Shown here: positions 33,411 through 41,700 of the stretch, one piece after another
Position numbering within the stretch: the first letter of the stretch is position 1
Layout: the number at the start of each line of letters is the position of its first letter
Source: an uncultured Rivibacter sp.
GTDB taxonomy: Bacteria > Pseudomonadota > Gammaproteobacteria > Burkholderiales > Burkholderiaceae
Direction: 5' to 3'
DNA: 64,000 nucleotides
Assembly: GCA_946480925.1 (NCBI GenBank)
Contig: CAMLLU010000022.1
Coordinates: 1 to 64,000, forward strand
Position numbers and translations under genes: made by a program
The notes under the pieces: generated by a model
The model's database searches: none
The model's input: only the letters and a program-made list of their open reading frames with translations
What the model was told of the DNA's origin: nothing

Positions 33411-34166
33411 ATGCAGAAGGTCAAAGCCACCCGCTCCTCCGGGAAGTCTTTCGAGAACACAGCGCGGCGCTGGGAAGCCATTGCCGCCGAGCTGCGCGAC
33501 GACATCTCCACCGGCCGCTTCGCCCCTGGCGAGCGCCTGCCCAACGAAACACTGCTGGCGCAACGCTTCGGCGTGAACCGCCACACGTTGCGCCAGGCGG
33601 TGCAGGCGCTGGCGCAAGAAGGCTTCGTGAAGGTGCTGCACGGCAGCGGCACCTATGTGCGCGAGCTGGTGCTCGACTACGCGCTGCAGCGCCGCACCCG
33701 CCTTTCCGAAAACCTGGCCGAAGCCGGTGAACGCGCCAGGCGCGAGCTGCTAGGCCACGAGCGGGCCGAAGCCGGCGAATGGGCGCAGCCGCTCAAGGTG
33801 GCGGCACGCAGCAGCGTGGTGATCATCTACACGCGCGCGTCGGTGCGCAGCCGGCCCATCGGCATCAGCACCTCCGTGTATCCCTGCCCGCGGCTCGGGG
33901 GCATGGCCGCCGCCTTCGAAGCCGAAGGCTCCATCACCGCGGCACTCAGGCGCCTGGGCGTGGCCGACTACACCCGTGTGCACAGCATCATCTCGTGCCG
34001 CCTGCCCACGCCGGCCGAAGCCGACGCATTGGCGCGCCCGACCACGCAGCCGGTGCTGGCGGTGCACTACACCAATGCCGATCTCGACGGCGTGCCGGTC
34101 GAAGCCGGGCTCACGCTATTCGCGGCCGATGCCGTGCAATTGACAGTGGAGCCGGAAGCCGCATGA
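33411..34166 (+). CDS. phnF: Phosphonate metabolism transcriptional regulator PhnF (GntR/HutC family)
   Basis: 251 residues. Winged helix at about 20-85 (RWEAIAAELRDDISTGRFAP, GERLPNETLLAQRFGVNRHT, LRQAVQALAQEGFVKVLHGS) and UTRA domain at about 100-245 (VVIIYTRASVRSRPIGISTS, GVADYTRVHSIISCRLPTPA). Location between phnM and a phosphonate-linked DUF1045 gene identifies it as PhnF rather than another HutC member. Its stop overlaps the next ATG (ATGA). It probably represses itself and phnM through the palindrome 50 bp upstream. Confidence 0.92.
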   Translation: MQKVKATRSSGKSFENTARRWEAIAAELRDDISTGRFAPGERLPNETLLAQRFGVNRHTLRQAVQALAQEGFVKVLHGSGTYVRELVLDYALQRRTRLSENLAEAGERARRELLGHERAEAGEWAQPLKVAARSSVVIIYTRASVRSRPIGISTSVYPCPRLGGMAAAFEAEGSITAALRRLGVADYTRVHSIISCRLPTPAEADALARPTTQPVLAVHYTNADLDGVPVEAGLTLFAADAVQLTVEPEAA

Positions 34167-34837
34167 GATTCGCCCTCTACTACGCGCCACCGGCCGACCA
34201 CCCGCTCTGGCAAGCCGGCTGCGCATGGCTGGGCCGCGACCCCAGCGTGGGCCGGCCACTCGGCAAGGCGCCGGCCTTGGCGCAAGACCCCTGGCGCTAC
34301 GGCTTCCACGCGACACTGAAGCCGCCGATGCGGCTGCGGGCAGCGCATCGCGAGGCCGACCTGCTGGAGGCCGTGCAGGCGCTGGCGCAGCAACACCGCC
34401 CGTTCACCATGCCGGCGTTGCACGTGGCCCCGCTGGCCGGGTTCGTTGCATTGCGGCCGCTGCAGCCGCTGGCGCCCGAGCACCCGTTGCAACGCCTGGC
34501 CGACGACTGCGTGCAGCAACTCGACCACTTTCGCGCACCGCCCAGCCCCAGCGAAGCCGCCAGGCGCAACGGCCAGCCGCTGAACGATGAGCAGCGCGCA
34601 CTGCTGCAACGCTGGGGTTATGCCCATGTGCTGTCGCACTGGCGTTTACACATGACGCTGTCGGACACGCTGGCCGGCGATGCCGAACGGCACGAGATCA
34701 TGCGGTGGGCCGAAGAACACTTTGCAGCAGCGCTGAGGGAAGCCCTGCCTTGCGACGCGCTGTGCGTGTTCGTCGAGCCGGCGCCGGGCGAGCCCTTCGT
34801 GCTGGCACACCGCTTTGCCCTTGCGGCCCACGCTTGA
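34163..34837 (+). CDS. DUF1045 phosphonate-associated protein (2H phosphoesterase-like)
   Basis: 224 residues; ATG at 34163 overlaps the phnF stop. It begins MRFALYYAPPADHPLWQAG and has two His-based motifs in the 2H phosphoesterase style: YGFHATLKPPMRL (residues about 46-58) and HWRLHMTLSDTL (residues about 155-166). DUF1045 proteins occur almost only in C-P lyase operons, where they are thought to open or hydrolyse a cyclic ribosyl phosphate, replacing PhnP. With phnF and phnM it makes a small phosphonate island. The specific activity is inferred. Confidence 0.88.
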   Translation: MRFALYYAPPADHPLWQAGCAWLGRDPSVGRPLGKAPALAQDPWRYGFHATLKPPMRLRAAHREADLLEAVQALAQQHRPFTMPALHVAPLAGFVALRPLQPLAPEHPLQRLADDCVQQLDHFRAPPSPSEAARRNGQPLNDEQRALLQRWGYAHVLSHWRLHMTLSDTLAGDAERHEIMRWAEEHFAAALREALPCDALCVFVEPAPGEPFVLAHRFALAAHA

Positions 34838-34862
34838 GAGATGCGACGCCGCGAACAGCCGA

Positions 34863-35777
34863 TCAGTCGAGCGCGACGACGGTGTCACCCGGCTCCGGCC
34901 GACAACCTTCCGCGATCGGCGCGCCCCAGCCGCGGCGCATCACCATCTGCACACCGTCGTGGCAGAACTCCAACCGCTGCGCCTGCGGCAGGCGCCGGTG
35001 CACGAAACCCTCGATCGCGGCCGGCAGGCTGACGCGCAGCCGCAGCGCGAAACGATCGTCCTCGGGGTGGTCGTCGAGGTGCACGAAAGGCACGAAGGGC
35101 GCGGCGAACATCAGCAGGTGCGATCCCACGTCCACCGGGGGCGGGCCATAGCCCTGCTCCTGCAACCATTGCTGCGCCTGTGCACGCAACCCGTCTGCAT
35201 CACCCAGCCCGCCCCATGCCGCAGCCAGCAGCTCGGCCACCCACTGGTTGCAGTTCTGGTAGCGCAGGCTGCGGGCATAGGCGTTGGCGCTGTAGGTGCC
35301 GGCCAGCAGGCGCAGCGCACGCGCGTTGTCGAGCGCCGTGGCCTCCAGCGCGCCGCCGGGCTCGCCGGGCAGCAGCACGACGGAGATGTAGCCCAGCGTC
35401 GGGTTGTCGGTGCCGAACAGGAAGCCTGCGAGGCCCTGGTCGAACAGCCGCGGGCGGCGCTCGTCGCACGAGTAGTAGAGCTGGCGCACCGTCCACGGCG
35501 TGTTGGCGCTGCCCTTCAGGCTGATGCCGGCATGCGAGTAGCGCACGTTGAACCGCTGCAGGTCGAGCCCCGAGCGCGAGATCAACGCAACGTTCGCGTC
35601 CGAGGCTTCGAGCTCCTGCCGCACCAGCGCTGCGAACCGCAGCAGCTTGTCCTGCTGTTGCGCCGTCATCGGCGGCGTGCGGTCGCAAAGCTGCAGTGAC
35701 TCGGCATGGGCTGGAGCTGCCGCGCCGAACACCGCAAACGCCGCCGCCACGAACGAGCACAAGCGCAGGCGGATCAA
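34863..35777 (-). CDS. Exported DUF2145 protein
   Basis: 304 residues. The N-terminus is an Arg-containing signal peptide (MIRLRLCSFVAAAFAVFGAA, cleavage near AHAES); this needs the TTG at 35775-35777 as start, and no better start codon is available, so the exact start is uncertain. The mature part has RYSHAGISLKGSANTPWTVR and YQNCNQWVAELLAAAWGGLG. The His in SHAG and the Cys in NCNQWV are placed like the catalytic pair of circularly permuted NlpC/P60 papain-like enzymes, which would suggest amidase or thioesterase activity in the periplasm; that is inference. Co-directional with the exported protein 63 bp upstream. Confidence 0.85.
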   Translation of the reverse strand: MIRLRLCSFVAAAFAVFGAAAPAHAESLQLCDRTPPMTAQQQDKLLRFAALVRQELEASDANVALISRSGLDLQRFNVRYSHAGISLKGSANTPWTVRQLYYSCDERRPRLFDQGLAGFLFGTDNPTLGYISVVLLPGEPGGALEATALDNARALRLLAGTYSANAYARSLRYQNCNQWVAELLAAAWGGLGDADGLRAQAQQWLQEQGYGPPPVDVGSHLLMFAAPFVPFVHLDDHPEDDRFALRLRVSLPAAIEGFVHRRLPQAQRLEFCHDGVQMVMRRGWGAPIAEGCRPEPGDTVVALD

Positions 35778-35840
35778 TTCGAGTACTGCCTATCGGGAAT
35801 CAAACCCACAGCGCCGTGGGCGCCATGGGCTTGCGAAGTG

Positions 35841-36308
35841 TCAGAGCGTCACCGGGCGCGACTGCAGGTCGCGATGCCAGTCGTCGGCCAGCACGAGGAA
35901 GAAGGCTTCGCGCGTGTCGGCATGCGCGAACTCGTAGCCGTAGGCGCGCTGGCGGGTCCGCACCACGTCGCCGGCGGTGAGCGTGCGCTGCTTCAGCGCC
36001 TTTTGCGGCAGGTCGAGCGTGATGGCGCCGTCCGTGCCGGGGCGGTCGACGGCCTGCATGGTCAACCGCAGCATGCCGGGGCGCCCTTCGAGCGCCGCGA
36101 CCTGCAGCACGCGGTAGTCGCCCTCAGCCACCTTCTTGTCTTCGGACGAGCTCTTGCTCGAGCCGCTCAGCGAATCGGACACGCTGCCCACGGACTCGGA
36201 TGCGGCGCTGGAGGCCGAGGAGGTGAAGCTGTCGGCAAAGCTGGGTGCGGCGGCGGCCAGCCCGAAGAGGACGGTGCAAGCCAGGCGGGCGGAAAGAAGT
36301 TTCGACAT
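35841..36308 (-). CDS. Small exported protein with a Ser-rich linker
   Basis: 155 residues from ATG 36308 (GAGG upstream). Signal peptide MSKLLSARLACTVLFGLAAA with cleavage near SFADS. A Ser/Ala-rich linker of about 35 residues follows (SFTSSASSAASESVGSVSDS), then a compact beta-rich domain (EGDYRVLQVAALEGRPGMLR, ITLDLPQKALKQRTLTAGDV, VRTRQRAYGYEFAHADTREA). It lies upstream of, and in the same direction as, the DUF2145 gene, a pairing I believe is recurrent in Burkholderiales. Function unknown; probably a periplasmic partner of the DUF2145 protein. Confidence 0.75.
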   Translation of the reverse strand: MSKLLSARLACTVLFGLAAAAPSFADSFTSSASSAASESVGSVSDSLSGSSKSSSEDKKVAEGDYRVLQVAALEGRPGMLRLTMQAVDRPGTDGAITLDLPQKALKQRTLTAGDVVRTRQRAYGYEFAHADTREAFFLVLADDWHRDLQSRPVTL

Positions 36309-36429
36309 CGAAGACCTCAAGGTGGAACGACGCCGGGAGCATAGCTTGCCGATGCGACGCAGCATCTCCGGGAGTTACGGCATGTAATCACGTGCTGGCG
36401 GCGCTTGAACGAAGGGGCGAGCCGCCTGT

Positions 36430-37968
36430 TCAGGCCGCGGGCACGGCTGCATCGATTTCGTGGCGGAAGAAGCGCCTGTCCACCGCCGCCAGTCGCGGCA
36501 GGCGCGCCAGCACGTCGGCCCGCACACGCTGCAGTTCGGCGCCGCCGCCCGCAACGGCGGCCAGCTGCCAGGCGTGTTCCACCAAAGCAGCCACCTGCTG
36601 GACCGCGGTGTAGTCGCTGTCGGTCGCGCGGGCGGTGGCGGCAAGCGCCTCGGTCACGTCGACCCATTGCCGCACTTGCGCGGGCGGGCCCAGCAGGCTG
36701 GCAGTGACGCCCAGGCTTTCACGCACACGGGTCAGCAGCAACGGCGGTGCCGCGGCGTGGTCAGCCGCGTGGCCTGCGCCGCGGGCGACACGACACACGT
36801 TGATCAGGTTCCATGGCGAGCCGGCCGCCAACCCGTGGCGCTGGCACAGCCATTCACTCAGCAGCATCCAGCGCAGCGCCTCGACGCGCGTGCCGTGCCG
36901 CGCCACCTCGGGCGGCAGCCAGGCCTCGAGCAGCCACAGCGTGTAGCCCAGGTTGCCGGCCACGCTTTCGAGCAGCGTGAAGGCATCGCTTTCCACCGCA
37001 CAGATGAGCGCTGTGCGCAAGTCCGTCAGTACGCCGCGCACGAGTGCAGGCCGTGCCGCGGGTGCGAAGCCGCCTTCCATCAGCCGGGCCCGCACGATGA
37101 GCGCCCGCAGGTTGTGGAATTCGCAGGCGATGCGCGGGTTCATGCGCCACAGCGCGCCGCTTTGGCCCTGCGCTTCACGGCTGAGCAGTTCAAGCCCCGC
37201 TTCAGCAGCCTCCAGGCGCCGCGCTTGATGCTCACACCACACGAGCCCGATGCGTGCCAGCGCCAAGGCCGCCTGCTCGCGCTCGCTGGCGGCGGGCTGC
37301 AACTCGCGCACCAGCGACTGAAGGCCACGCCGGGCCTGCGCCACGTCGCCCGCACGGCGCGCCTGCCGCGCTGCATGGAAACGCGCCCATGCACGCGCCA
37401 GCCGCTCATGAGCGCCGTAGCGCAGCTCATGCAACCACTGCGCGGGCGCCGTGCCGCCGCCACGGCTGCCTTCTTCGCTGCGCTGGCGCGCATCGAGCAG
37501 GGCGTACCAGCGGTCGAGGTCACTCACGTCCGCGGCGCTTCGGCTCGCCGCGGACGCCACGTTTGCGGGTGCCGGCTCGGGCCTGCCGGCAAAGCGGGCC
37601 ACGTCGGTGGTGGAAGCGGGGCGCTCGCCCATCAGGAACCGCAGCCGCCGTGCGGTGTGCATCGGCAACCAGAACGGCCCGCGACGGCGGCCGCGCAACG
37701 CCAGCGTGGCTGGCGCCTGGGCGGCATCCGGCCCCCAGCCGAGGACTACGCCGCATTGCCCGAGCAAGCCGAAGGCCCGGCTCACCGCCATGGGCAAGGC
37801 CGAGACCGACCCTAGCTGCGCCGCCAGCTCCTGCGCGCTCACCACGCCACCAGAGGGAGCACGCAACGCGGTGGCGGCGAGCAACCACACCACCAGCCGG
37901 CCACACGGTCGATCACAGACGGCGAAGGGCTGCTGCAGTTGCACGTCGATCAAATCGGTTTCCGCCAT
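36430..37968 (-). CDS. Unknown protein: possible winged helix plus long helical (TPR-like) region, divergent from beta-lactamase
   Basis: 512 residues, no signal peptide. Residues about 20-100 look like a winged-helix DNA-binding unit (GRLVVWLLAATALRAPSGGV, VSAQELAAQLGSVSALPMAV, SRAFGLLGQCGVVLGWG). A variable Ala-rich linker follows, then from about 170 to the end an all-helical, Ala/Arg/Leu-rich region with TPR-like spacing (GDVAQARRGLQSLVRELQPA, REQAALALARIGLVWCEHQA, RRLEAAEAGLELLSREAQGQ). The gene starts 111 bp from the oppositely read beta-lactamase gene. The layout suggests a transcription activator with a ligand-sensing helical solenoid. I do not recognise the family; regulation of bla is inferred from position. 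Confidence 0.7.
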   Translation of the reverse strand: MAETDLIDVQLQQPFAVCDRPCGRLVVWLLAATALRAPSGGVVSAQELAAQLGSVSALPMAVSRAFGLLGQCGVVLGWGPDAAQAPATLALRGRRRGPFWLPMHTARRLRFLMGERPASTTDVARFAGRPEPAPANVASAASRSAADVSDLDRWYALLDARQRSEEGSRGGGTAPAQWLHELRYGAHERLARAWARFHAARQARRAGDVAQARRGLQSLVRELQPAASEREQAALALARIGLVWCEHQARRLEAAEAGLELLSREAQGQSGALWRMNPRIACEFHNLRALIVRARLMEGGFAPAARPALVRGVLTDLRTALICAVESDAFTLLESVAGNLGYTLWLLEAWLPPEVARHGTRVEALRWMLLSEWLCQRHGLAAGSPWNLINVCRVARGAGHAADHAAAPPLLLTRVRESLGVTASLLGPPAQVRQWVDVTEALAATARATDSDYTAVQQVAALVEHAWQLAAVAGGGAELQRVRADVLARLPRLAAVDRRFFRHEIDAAVPAA

Positions 37969-38079
37969 CGGCTGTTATGCATGTGATGAAGGTGACGGAT
38001 GTTATGTTGCCCACGCTTGTTGGCGGCCGGCTGGCGGCCGATGCTGCGCCCCCCCGCAACTCACCGGACGCATCCCAGC

Positions 38080-38979
38080 ATGAAACCCTTTCGACTTTCC
38101 CGCCGCACGCTGATGACCAGCGCCGCCGCTTCAGCCGGCATCGCCTGCCTTCACCCGGCCACCGCCTTCGCAGCCGCGGGCGCTGACGACACCGAAGCGC
38201 TGCGCGCCATCGAAAAGCGCTTCGGTGGCCGGCTCGGCGTGTTCGCGCTCGACACCAGCAGCGGCCGTTCACTCGGCTATCGCGCAGACGAACGGTTCGC
38301 GCTGTGCTCCACCTTCAAGCTGCTGCTGGCTGCAGCCGTGCTGCACCGGGTGGACCGCGGCCAAGCCAAACTCGACCAGCGCCTGCGGGTGACGGCGGCC
38401 GACATCGTGAACCACTCGCCAGTGACCGGCCCGCGCGTCAGCGAAGGGTTCATCACCGTGGCAGATGCCTGCGAGGGCACGGTGACGGTGAGCGACAACG
38501 CCGCCGCCAACCTGCTGCTGCCGCTGGTCGGCGGCCCGAAGGGGTTGACCGGTTGGCTGCGCAACCACGCTGGTGACCCCGTCTCCCGGCTGGACCGCCA
38601 GGAACCCGCGCTCAACAGCAACCTGGCCGACGACCCGCGCGACACCACCACGCCGCGTGCCGTGGCGCAAACCACCAGCCGGCTGTTCGCCACCGATTCG
38701 CCGCTGGCTGACGCCTCACGCCAACGGCTGCGCCAATGGATCGAGTCCGCCAGCACCGGCTACCGGCGCATCCGCGCCGGCCTGCCACCCGAATGGCGGG
38801 TGGGCGACAAGACCGGCACCGGCGCCAATGGCGCCGTCAACGACGTGGCCGTGGCTTGGCCGTCCGGCCGGCCGCCGCTGGTGTTGGCCGTCTACCTGAG
38901 TGGTTCAAACCAACCCGTGACGGCACTCGAGGCTGCGCACGCCGACGTGGCGCGCCAGGTGGTTGCGGCGCTGGGTTGA
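38080..38979 (+). CDS. Class A beta-lactamase with Tat-type signal
   Basis: 299 residues from ATG 38080. The N-terminus carries a twin-arginine signal (RLSRRTLMTSAAASAG), cleaved near FAAAG. All class A hallmarks are intact: Ser77 and Lys80 in CSTFK (Ambler 70/73), SDN at 138-140 (130-132), Glu175 with LDRQEPALNSN (166), and KTG at 244-246 (234-236). It hydrolyses penicillins and perhaps cephalosporins in the periplasm. The spectrum cannot be told from the sequence alone. This looks like a resident chromosomal enzyme, since no mobile element or resistance gene is near. No AmpR-type regulator is adjacent; instead an unknown helical protein is divergent. Confidence 0.93.
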   Translation: MKPFRLSRRTLMTSAAASAGIACLHPATAFAAAGADDTEALRAIEKRFGGRLGVFALDTSSGRSLGYRADERFALCSTFKLLLAAAVLHRVDRGQAKLDQRLRVTAADIVNHSPVTGPRVSEGFITVADACEGTVTVSDNAAANLLLPLVGGPKGLTGWLRNHAGDPVSRLDRQEPALNSNLADDPRDTTTPRAVAQTTSRLFATDSPLADASRQRLRQWIESASTGYRRIRAGLPPEWRVGDKTGTGANGAVNDVAVAWPSGRPPLVLAVYLSGSNQPVTALEAAHADVARQVVAALG

Positions 38980-39065
38980 GGCGGCCATCGGGCTCGTCGG
39001 CATCCGTATTGCCGGTCCAGTTTGCAGGAGCCATAGAAGCTGCCAATCGCGAAAACCCGTGAATC

Positions 39066-39113
39066 CCAATCGCAGGGGCATTGGTTGATTGGCACAATGG
39101 CTCCCGTTGTACT
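39066..39113 (+). promoter_or_regulatory. Candidate ahpC promoter with overlapping inverted repeat
   Basis: TTGATT (39085-39090) and TGTACT (39108-39113) are separated by 17 bp and lie about 40 bp before the ahpC ATG, a reasonable sigma-70 promoter. The inverted repeat CCAATC ... GATTGG (39066-39071 and 39087-39092) overlaps the -35 box. This position is where OxyR binds many ahpC promoters, but the match to the ATAG-type OxyR pattern is weak, so OxyR control is inferred from gene function. Confidence 0.45.
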
Positions 39114-39150
39114 CATCGCTTTCCGCAATCAACCCAACGAGAGAAGCCAC

Positions 39151-39714
39151 ATGTCCCTGATCAATACCCAAGTCCAGCCCTTCAAGGCCCAGGCCTTCCA
39201 CAACGGCAAGTTCATCGAAGTGTCCGACCAGACCCTGAAGGGCAAGTGGTCCGTGCTGATCTTCATGCCGGCCGCTTTCACCTTCAACTGCCCCACCGAA
39301 GTGGAAGACGCTGCGGAGCACTACGCCGAGTTCCAGAAGGCCGAAGCCGAGGTCTACATCGTCACCACCGACACGCACTTCTCGCACAAGGTGTGGCACG
39401 AAACCTCGCCGGCCGTGGGCAAGGCCAAGTTCCCGTTGGTGGGCGACCCGACCCATGCGCTGACCAACGCCTTCGGTGTGCACATCCCCGAAGAAGGCCT
39501 GGCGCTGCGCGGCACGTTCGTGATCAACCCCGAAGGCGTGATCAAGACCGCCGAGATCCACGACAACGCGATTGCCCGTGACGTGAAGGAGACCCTGCGC
39601 AAGCTGAAGGCTGCCCAGTACGTCGCCAAGAACCCTGGCCAGGTCTGCCCGGCCAAGTGGAACGAAGGCGCCAAGACCATCGCTCCGTCGCTCGACCTCG
39701 TCGGAAAGATCTGA
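39151..39714 (+). CDS. ahpC: Alkyl hydroperoxide reductase subunit C (peroxiredoxin)
   Basis: 187 residues, typical 2-Cys Prx (AhpC/Prx1). The peroxidatic Cys47 is in AAFTFNCPTEVED and the resolving Cys166 in GQVCPAKWNEGA. It reduces H2O2, organic peroxides and peroxynitrite and is recycled by AhpF. The ATG at 39151 has GAGAGAAG upstream. Its codon choice is more biased than its neighbours (strong preference for AAG, GAG, CTG, GTG), as expected for an abundant protein. ahpF follows after 181 bp with three hairpins. Confidence 0.97.
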   Translation: MSLINTQVQPFKAQAFHNGKFIEVSDQTLKGKWSVLIFMPAAFTFNCPTEVEDAAEHYAEFQKAEAEVYIVTTDTHFSHKVWHETSPAVGKAKFPLVGDPTHALTNAFGVHIPEEGLALRGTFVINPEGVIKTAEIHDNAIARDVKETLRKLKAAQYVAKNPGQVCPAKWNEGAKTIAPSLDLVGKI

Positions 39715-39737
39715 GCAGCCGCAGTGATGCAAGCCCG

Positions 39738-39842
39738 GGCCGGCTCGACGCCGGCCTCGCCGAAAGCCCTGCCCCGGCCGCACCGGGGCAGGCTTCTCAG
39801 GCCCCGTTGAAAGCGCCCGTGGCCGTGCCGGCGGGTGCTTTC
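39738..39842 (+). terminator. Three successive hairpins between ahpC and ahpF
   Basis: GGCCGGC-TCGAC-GCCGGCC (39738-39756), AAGCC(C)TGCCCCGG-CCGCA-CCGGGGCAGGCTT (39764-39795, 12 pairs with one bulge) and GAAAGCGCCCG ... CGGGTGCTTTC (39809-39842, 11 pairs including one G-T). The second and third end in short T-runs (TTCTC, TTTC). Together they could stop part of the transcripts after ahpC or protect the ahpC 3' end, giving more AhpC than AhpF, as is needed in the cell. No energies were computed. Confidence 0.6.
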
Positions 39843-39895
39843 TAGGGGGTCGGAAAGACCTCGCACGAACAGAAGCACCGAAAGGACACGACGCC

Positions 39896-41467
39896 ATGTT
39901 GGACGCCGCCACCAAGACCCAGCTCCAGGCCTACTTCGAACGCATCAGCCAGCCCATCGAGCTGGTGGCCAGCCTGGATGACCGCCCGGCCTCGCAGGAA
40001 ATGCGAGAGCTGCTGGAAGAGATTGCCGCCCTCGCGCCCGCCAAGATCAGCGCGCGCTTCGACGGCAGCGACACCCGTCGCCCCTCCTTCAACATCAGCC
40101 GTGCCGGCGCCGACATGGGCGTGCGCTTCGCCGCCATCCCCATGGGCCATGAGTTCACGTCGCTGGTGCTGGCACTGCTGCAGGCCGGCGGCCACCCGCC
40201 CAAGGTCGAGGCCGGCATGATCGAGCAGATCAAATCGCTCGACGGCGACTTCGTCTTCGAGACCTACATGTCGCTGACCTGCCACAACTGCCCGGACGTC
40301 GTGCAGGCACTCAACCTGATGGCCGTGCTGAACCCGCGCGTGCGCCACGTGGCCATCGACGGCGGCCTGTTCCAGGGCGAAGTCGAAGAGCGCCAGATCA
40401 TGGCCGTGCCCAGCGTCTACCTCAATGGCCAGCCGTTCGCCTCGGGCCGCATGGAACTGGCCGAGATCCTGGCCAAGGTGGACACCGGCGCCGCCCAGCG
40501 CGAGGCGGCGAAGCTCTCGACCAAGGAGCCCTTTGACGTGTTGATCGTCGGTGCCGGCCCGGCCGGGGCCGCGGCTGCGGTGTATGCGGCGCGCAAGGGC
40601 ATCCGCACCGGCATCGTGGCCGAGCGCTTCGGAGGCCAGACGCTGGACACCCTGGGCATCGAGAACTTCATCTCGGTGAAGGAAACCGAAGGCCCGAAGT
40701 TCGCCGCGGCGCTGGAAGCCCACGTGCGCGCCTATGAAGTCGACGTGATGAACAACCAGCGCGTGGCGGCGCTCGAAGCCGCGCCCGAGCCGGGTGGCTA
40801 CGCAACGGTGAAGCTGACCAACGGCGGCGAGCTCAAGGGGCGCTCGGTCGTGCTGGCCACTGGCGCGCGCTGGCGCAACGTCAACGTGCCGGGCGAGCAG
40901 GAATACAAGACCAAGGGCGTGGCCTACTGCCCGCACTGCGACGGCCCGCTGTTCAAGGGCAAGAAGGTCGCTGTGATCGGCGGCGGCAACTCGGGTGTCG
41001 AGGCGGCCATCGACCTGGCGGGCATCGTCGAGCACGTGACGCTGATCGAGTTCGCCGACCAGCTGAAGGCCGACGCGGTACTGGTGAAGAAGCTGCACAG
41101 CCTGCCCAACGTGAAGGTGCACGTGAACGCCCAGACCACCGAGATCGTCGGCGACGGCCAGAAGGTCACCGGCCTGCGCTTCAAGGACCGCGTCACCGGC
41201 ACCGAGCAGCTCATCGAGCTGGCAGGCGTCTTCGTGCAGATCGGCCTGGTGCCAAACACCGAATGGCTCAAGGGCACGGTGGAGCTCAGCAGGTACGGCG
41301 AGATCGTCGTCGATGCCCGCGGCGCGACCAGCCTGCCTGGCGTGTTTGCCGCGGGTGACGTGACCACGGTGCCTTACAAGCAGATCATCGTGGCCAGTGG
41401 TGAAGGTTCGAAGGCGGCGCTGTCGGCGTTCGATCACTTGATTCGGACGCCGGAGCCGGTGCGGTAA
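39896..41467 (+). CDS. ahpF: Alkyl hydroperoxide reductase subunit F
   Basis: 523 residues. N-terminal double thioredoxin-like domain (1-200) with the redox pair in [12 protein letters not shown]; then the FAD/NADH thioredoxin-reductase-like part with the FAD loop [20 protein letters not shown], the second redox pair in [13 protein letters not shown], the NADH loop [19 protein letters not shown] and the FAD motif [15 protein letters not shown]. It passes electrons from NADH to AhpC. AAAGGA lies upstream of the ATG at 39896. A strong terminator follows 20 bp after the stop. Confidence 0.97.
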   Translation: MLDAATKTQLQAYFERISQPIELVASLDDRPASQEMRELLEEIAALAPAKISARFDGSDTRRPSFNISRAGADMGVRFAAIPMGHEFTSLVLALLQAGGHPPKVEAGMIEQIKSLDGDFVFETYMSLTCHNCPDVVQALNLMAVLNPRVRHVAIDGGLFQGEVEERQIMAVPSVYLNGQPFASGRMELAEILAKVDTGAAQREAAKLSTKEPFDVLIVGAGPAGAAAAVYAARKGIRTGIVAERFGGQTLDTLGIENFISVKETEGPKFAAALEAHVRAYEVDVMNNQRVAALEAAPEPGGYATVKLTNGGELKGRSVVLATGARWRNVNVPGEQEYKTKGVAYCPHCDGPLFKGKKVAVIGGGNSGVEAAIDLAGIVEHVTLIEFADQLKADAVLVKKLHSLPNVKVHVNAQTTEIVGDGQKVTGLRFKDRVTGTEQLIELAGVFVQIGLVPNTEWLKGTVELSRYGEIVVDARGATSLPGVFAAGDVTTVPYKQIIVASGEGSKAALSAFDHLIRTPEPVR

Positions 41468-41487
41468 ACCGGCACGACGCCCGTGGA

Positions 41488-41515
41488 ACGGCCCGCAGTT
41501 TGTGGGCCGTTTTTC
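41488..41515 (+). terminator. Rho-independent terminator of ahpCF
   Basis: ACGGCCCGCA-GTT-TGTGGGCCGT forms a 10-pair stem with one wobble/mismatch, followed by TTTTTC, 20 bp after the ahpF stop. It is the clearest intrinsic terminator in the window. Confidence 0.88.
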
Positions 41516-41529
41516 TTCTGGCCCGGCGC

Positions 41530-41700
41530 AATGGCCTCTGTAGCTGGCTGCGCGACTTCCACGCCACAGCTGAGCAACGCTGCGCCGAGATCGTGGCCAG
41601 TGGCAAGACCATTGCGTGGAGCGAGATGCGCGGCCACCTGGAAGCGCGCATGGCCAGCAAGAAAGCAAGTCGTCCGCTCGCCAAGAAGTCAGTGCGCTGA
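41530..41700 (+). pseudogene. Possible 5'-truncated antitoxin-like remnant
   Basis: An open frame directly after the ahpF terminator has no proper start or ribosome binding site but ends with FHATAEQRCAEIVASGKTIA, WSEMRGHLEARMASKKASRP and a basic tail to the TGA at 41698-41700. This string is laid out like the C-terminal half of short antitoxins paired with RelE/ParE-type toxins (helix, then W-x-E-M, then Lys/Arg-rich tail). No toxin gene follows; the next 255 bp hold only weak ORFs. The likely reading is the decayed end of a toxin-antitoxin gene; this is tentative. Confidence 0.3.

Noticed and set aside
38080..38979. Acquired resistance island around the beta-lactamase
   Set aside because: No IS, integron or other resistance genes flank it, and base composition equals that of the neighbours, so it is probably resident.
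39842..41668. 608-codon leftward frame opposite ahpF
   Set aside because: His/Asp/Val-rich antisense translation of ahpF and its terminator; not a protein.
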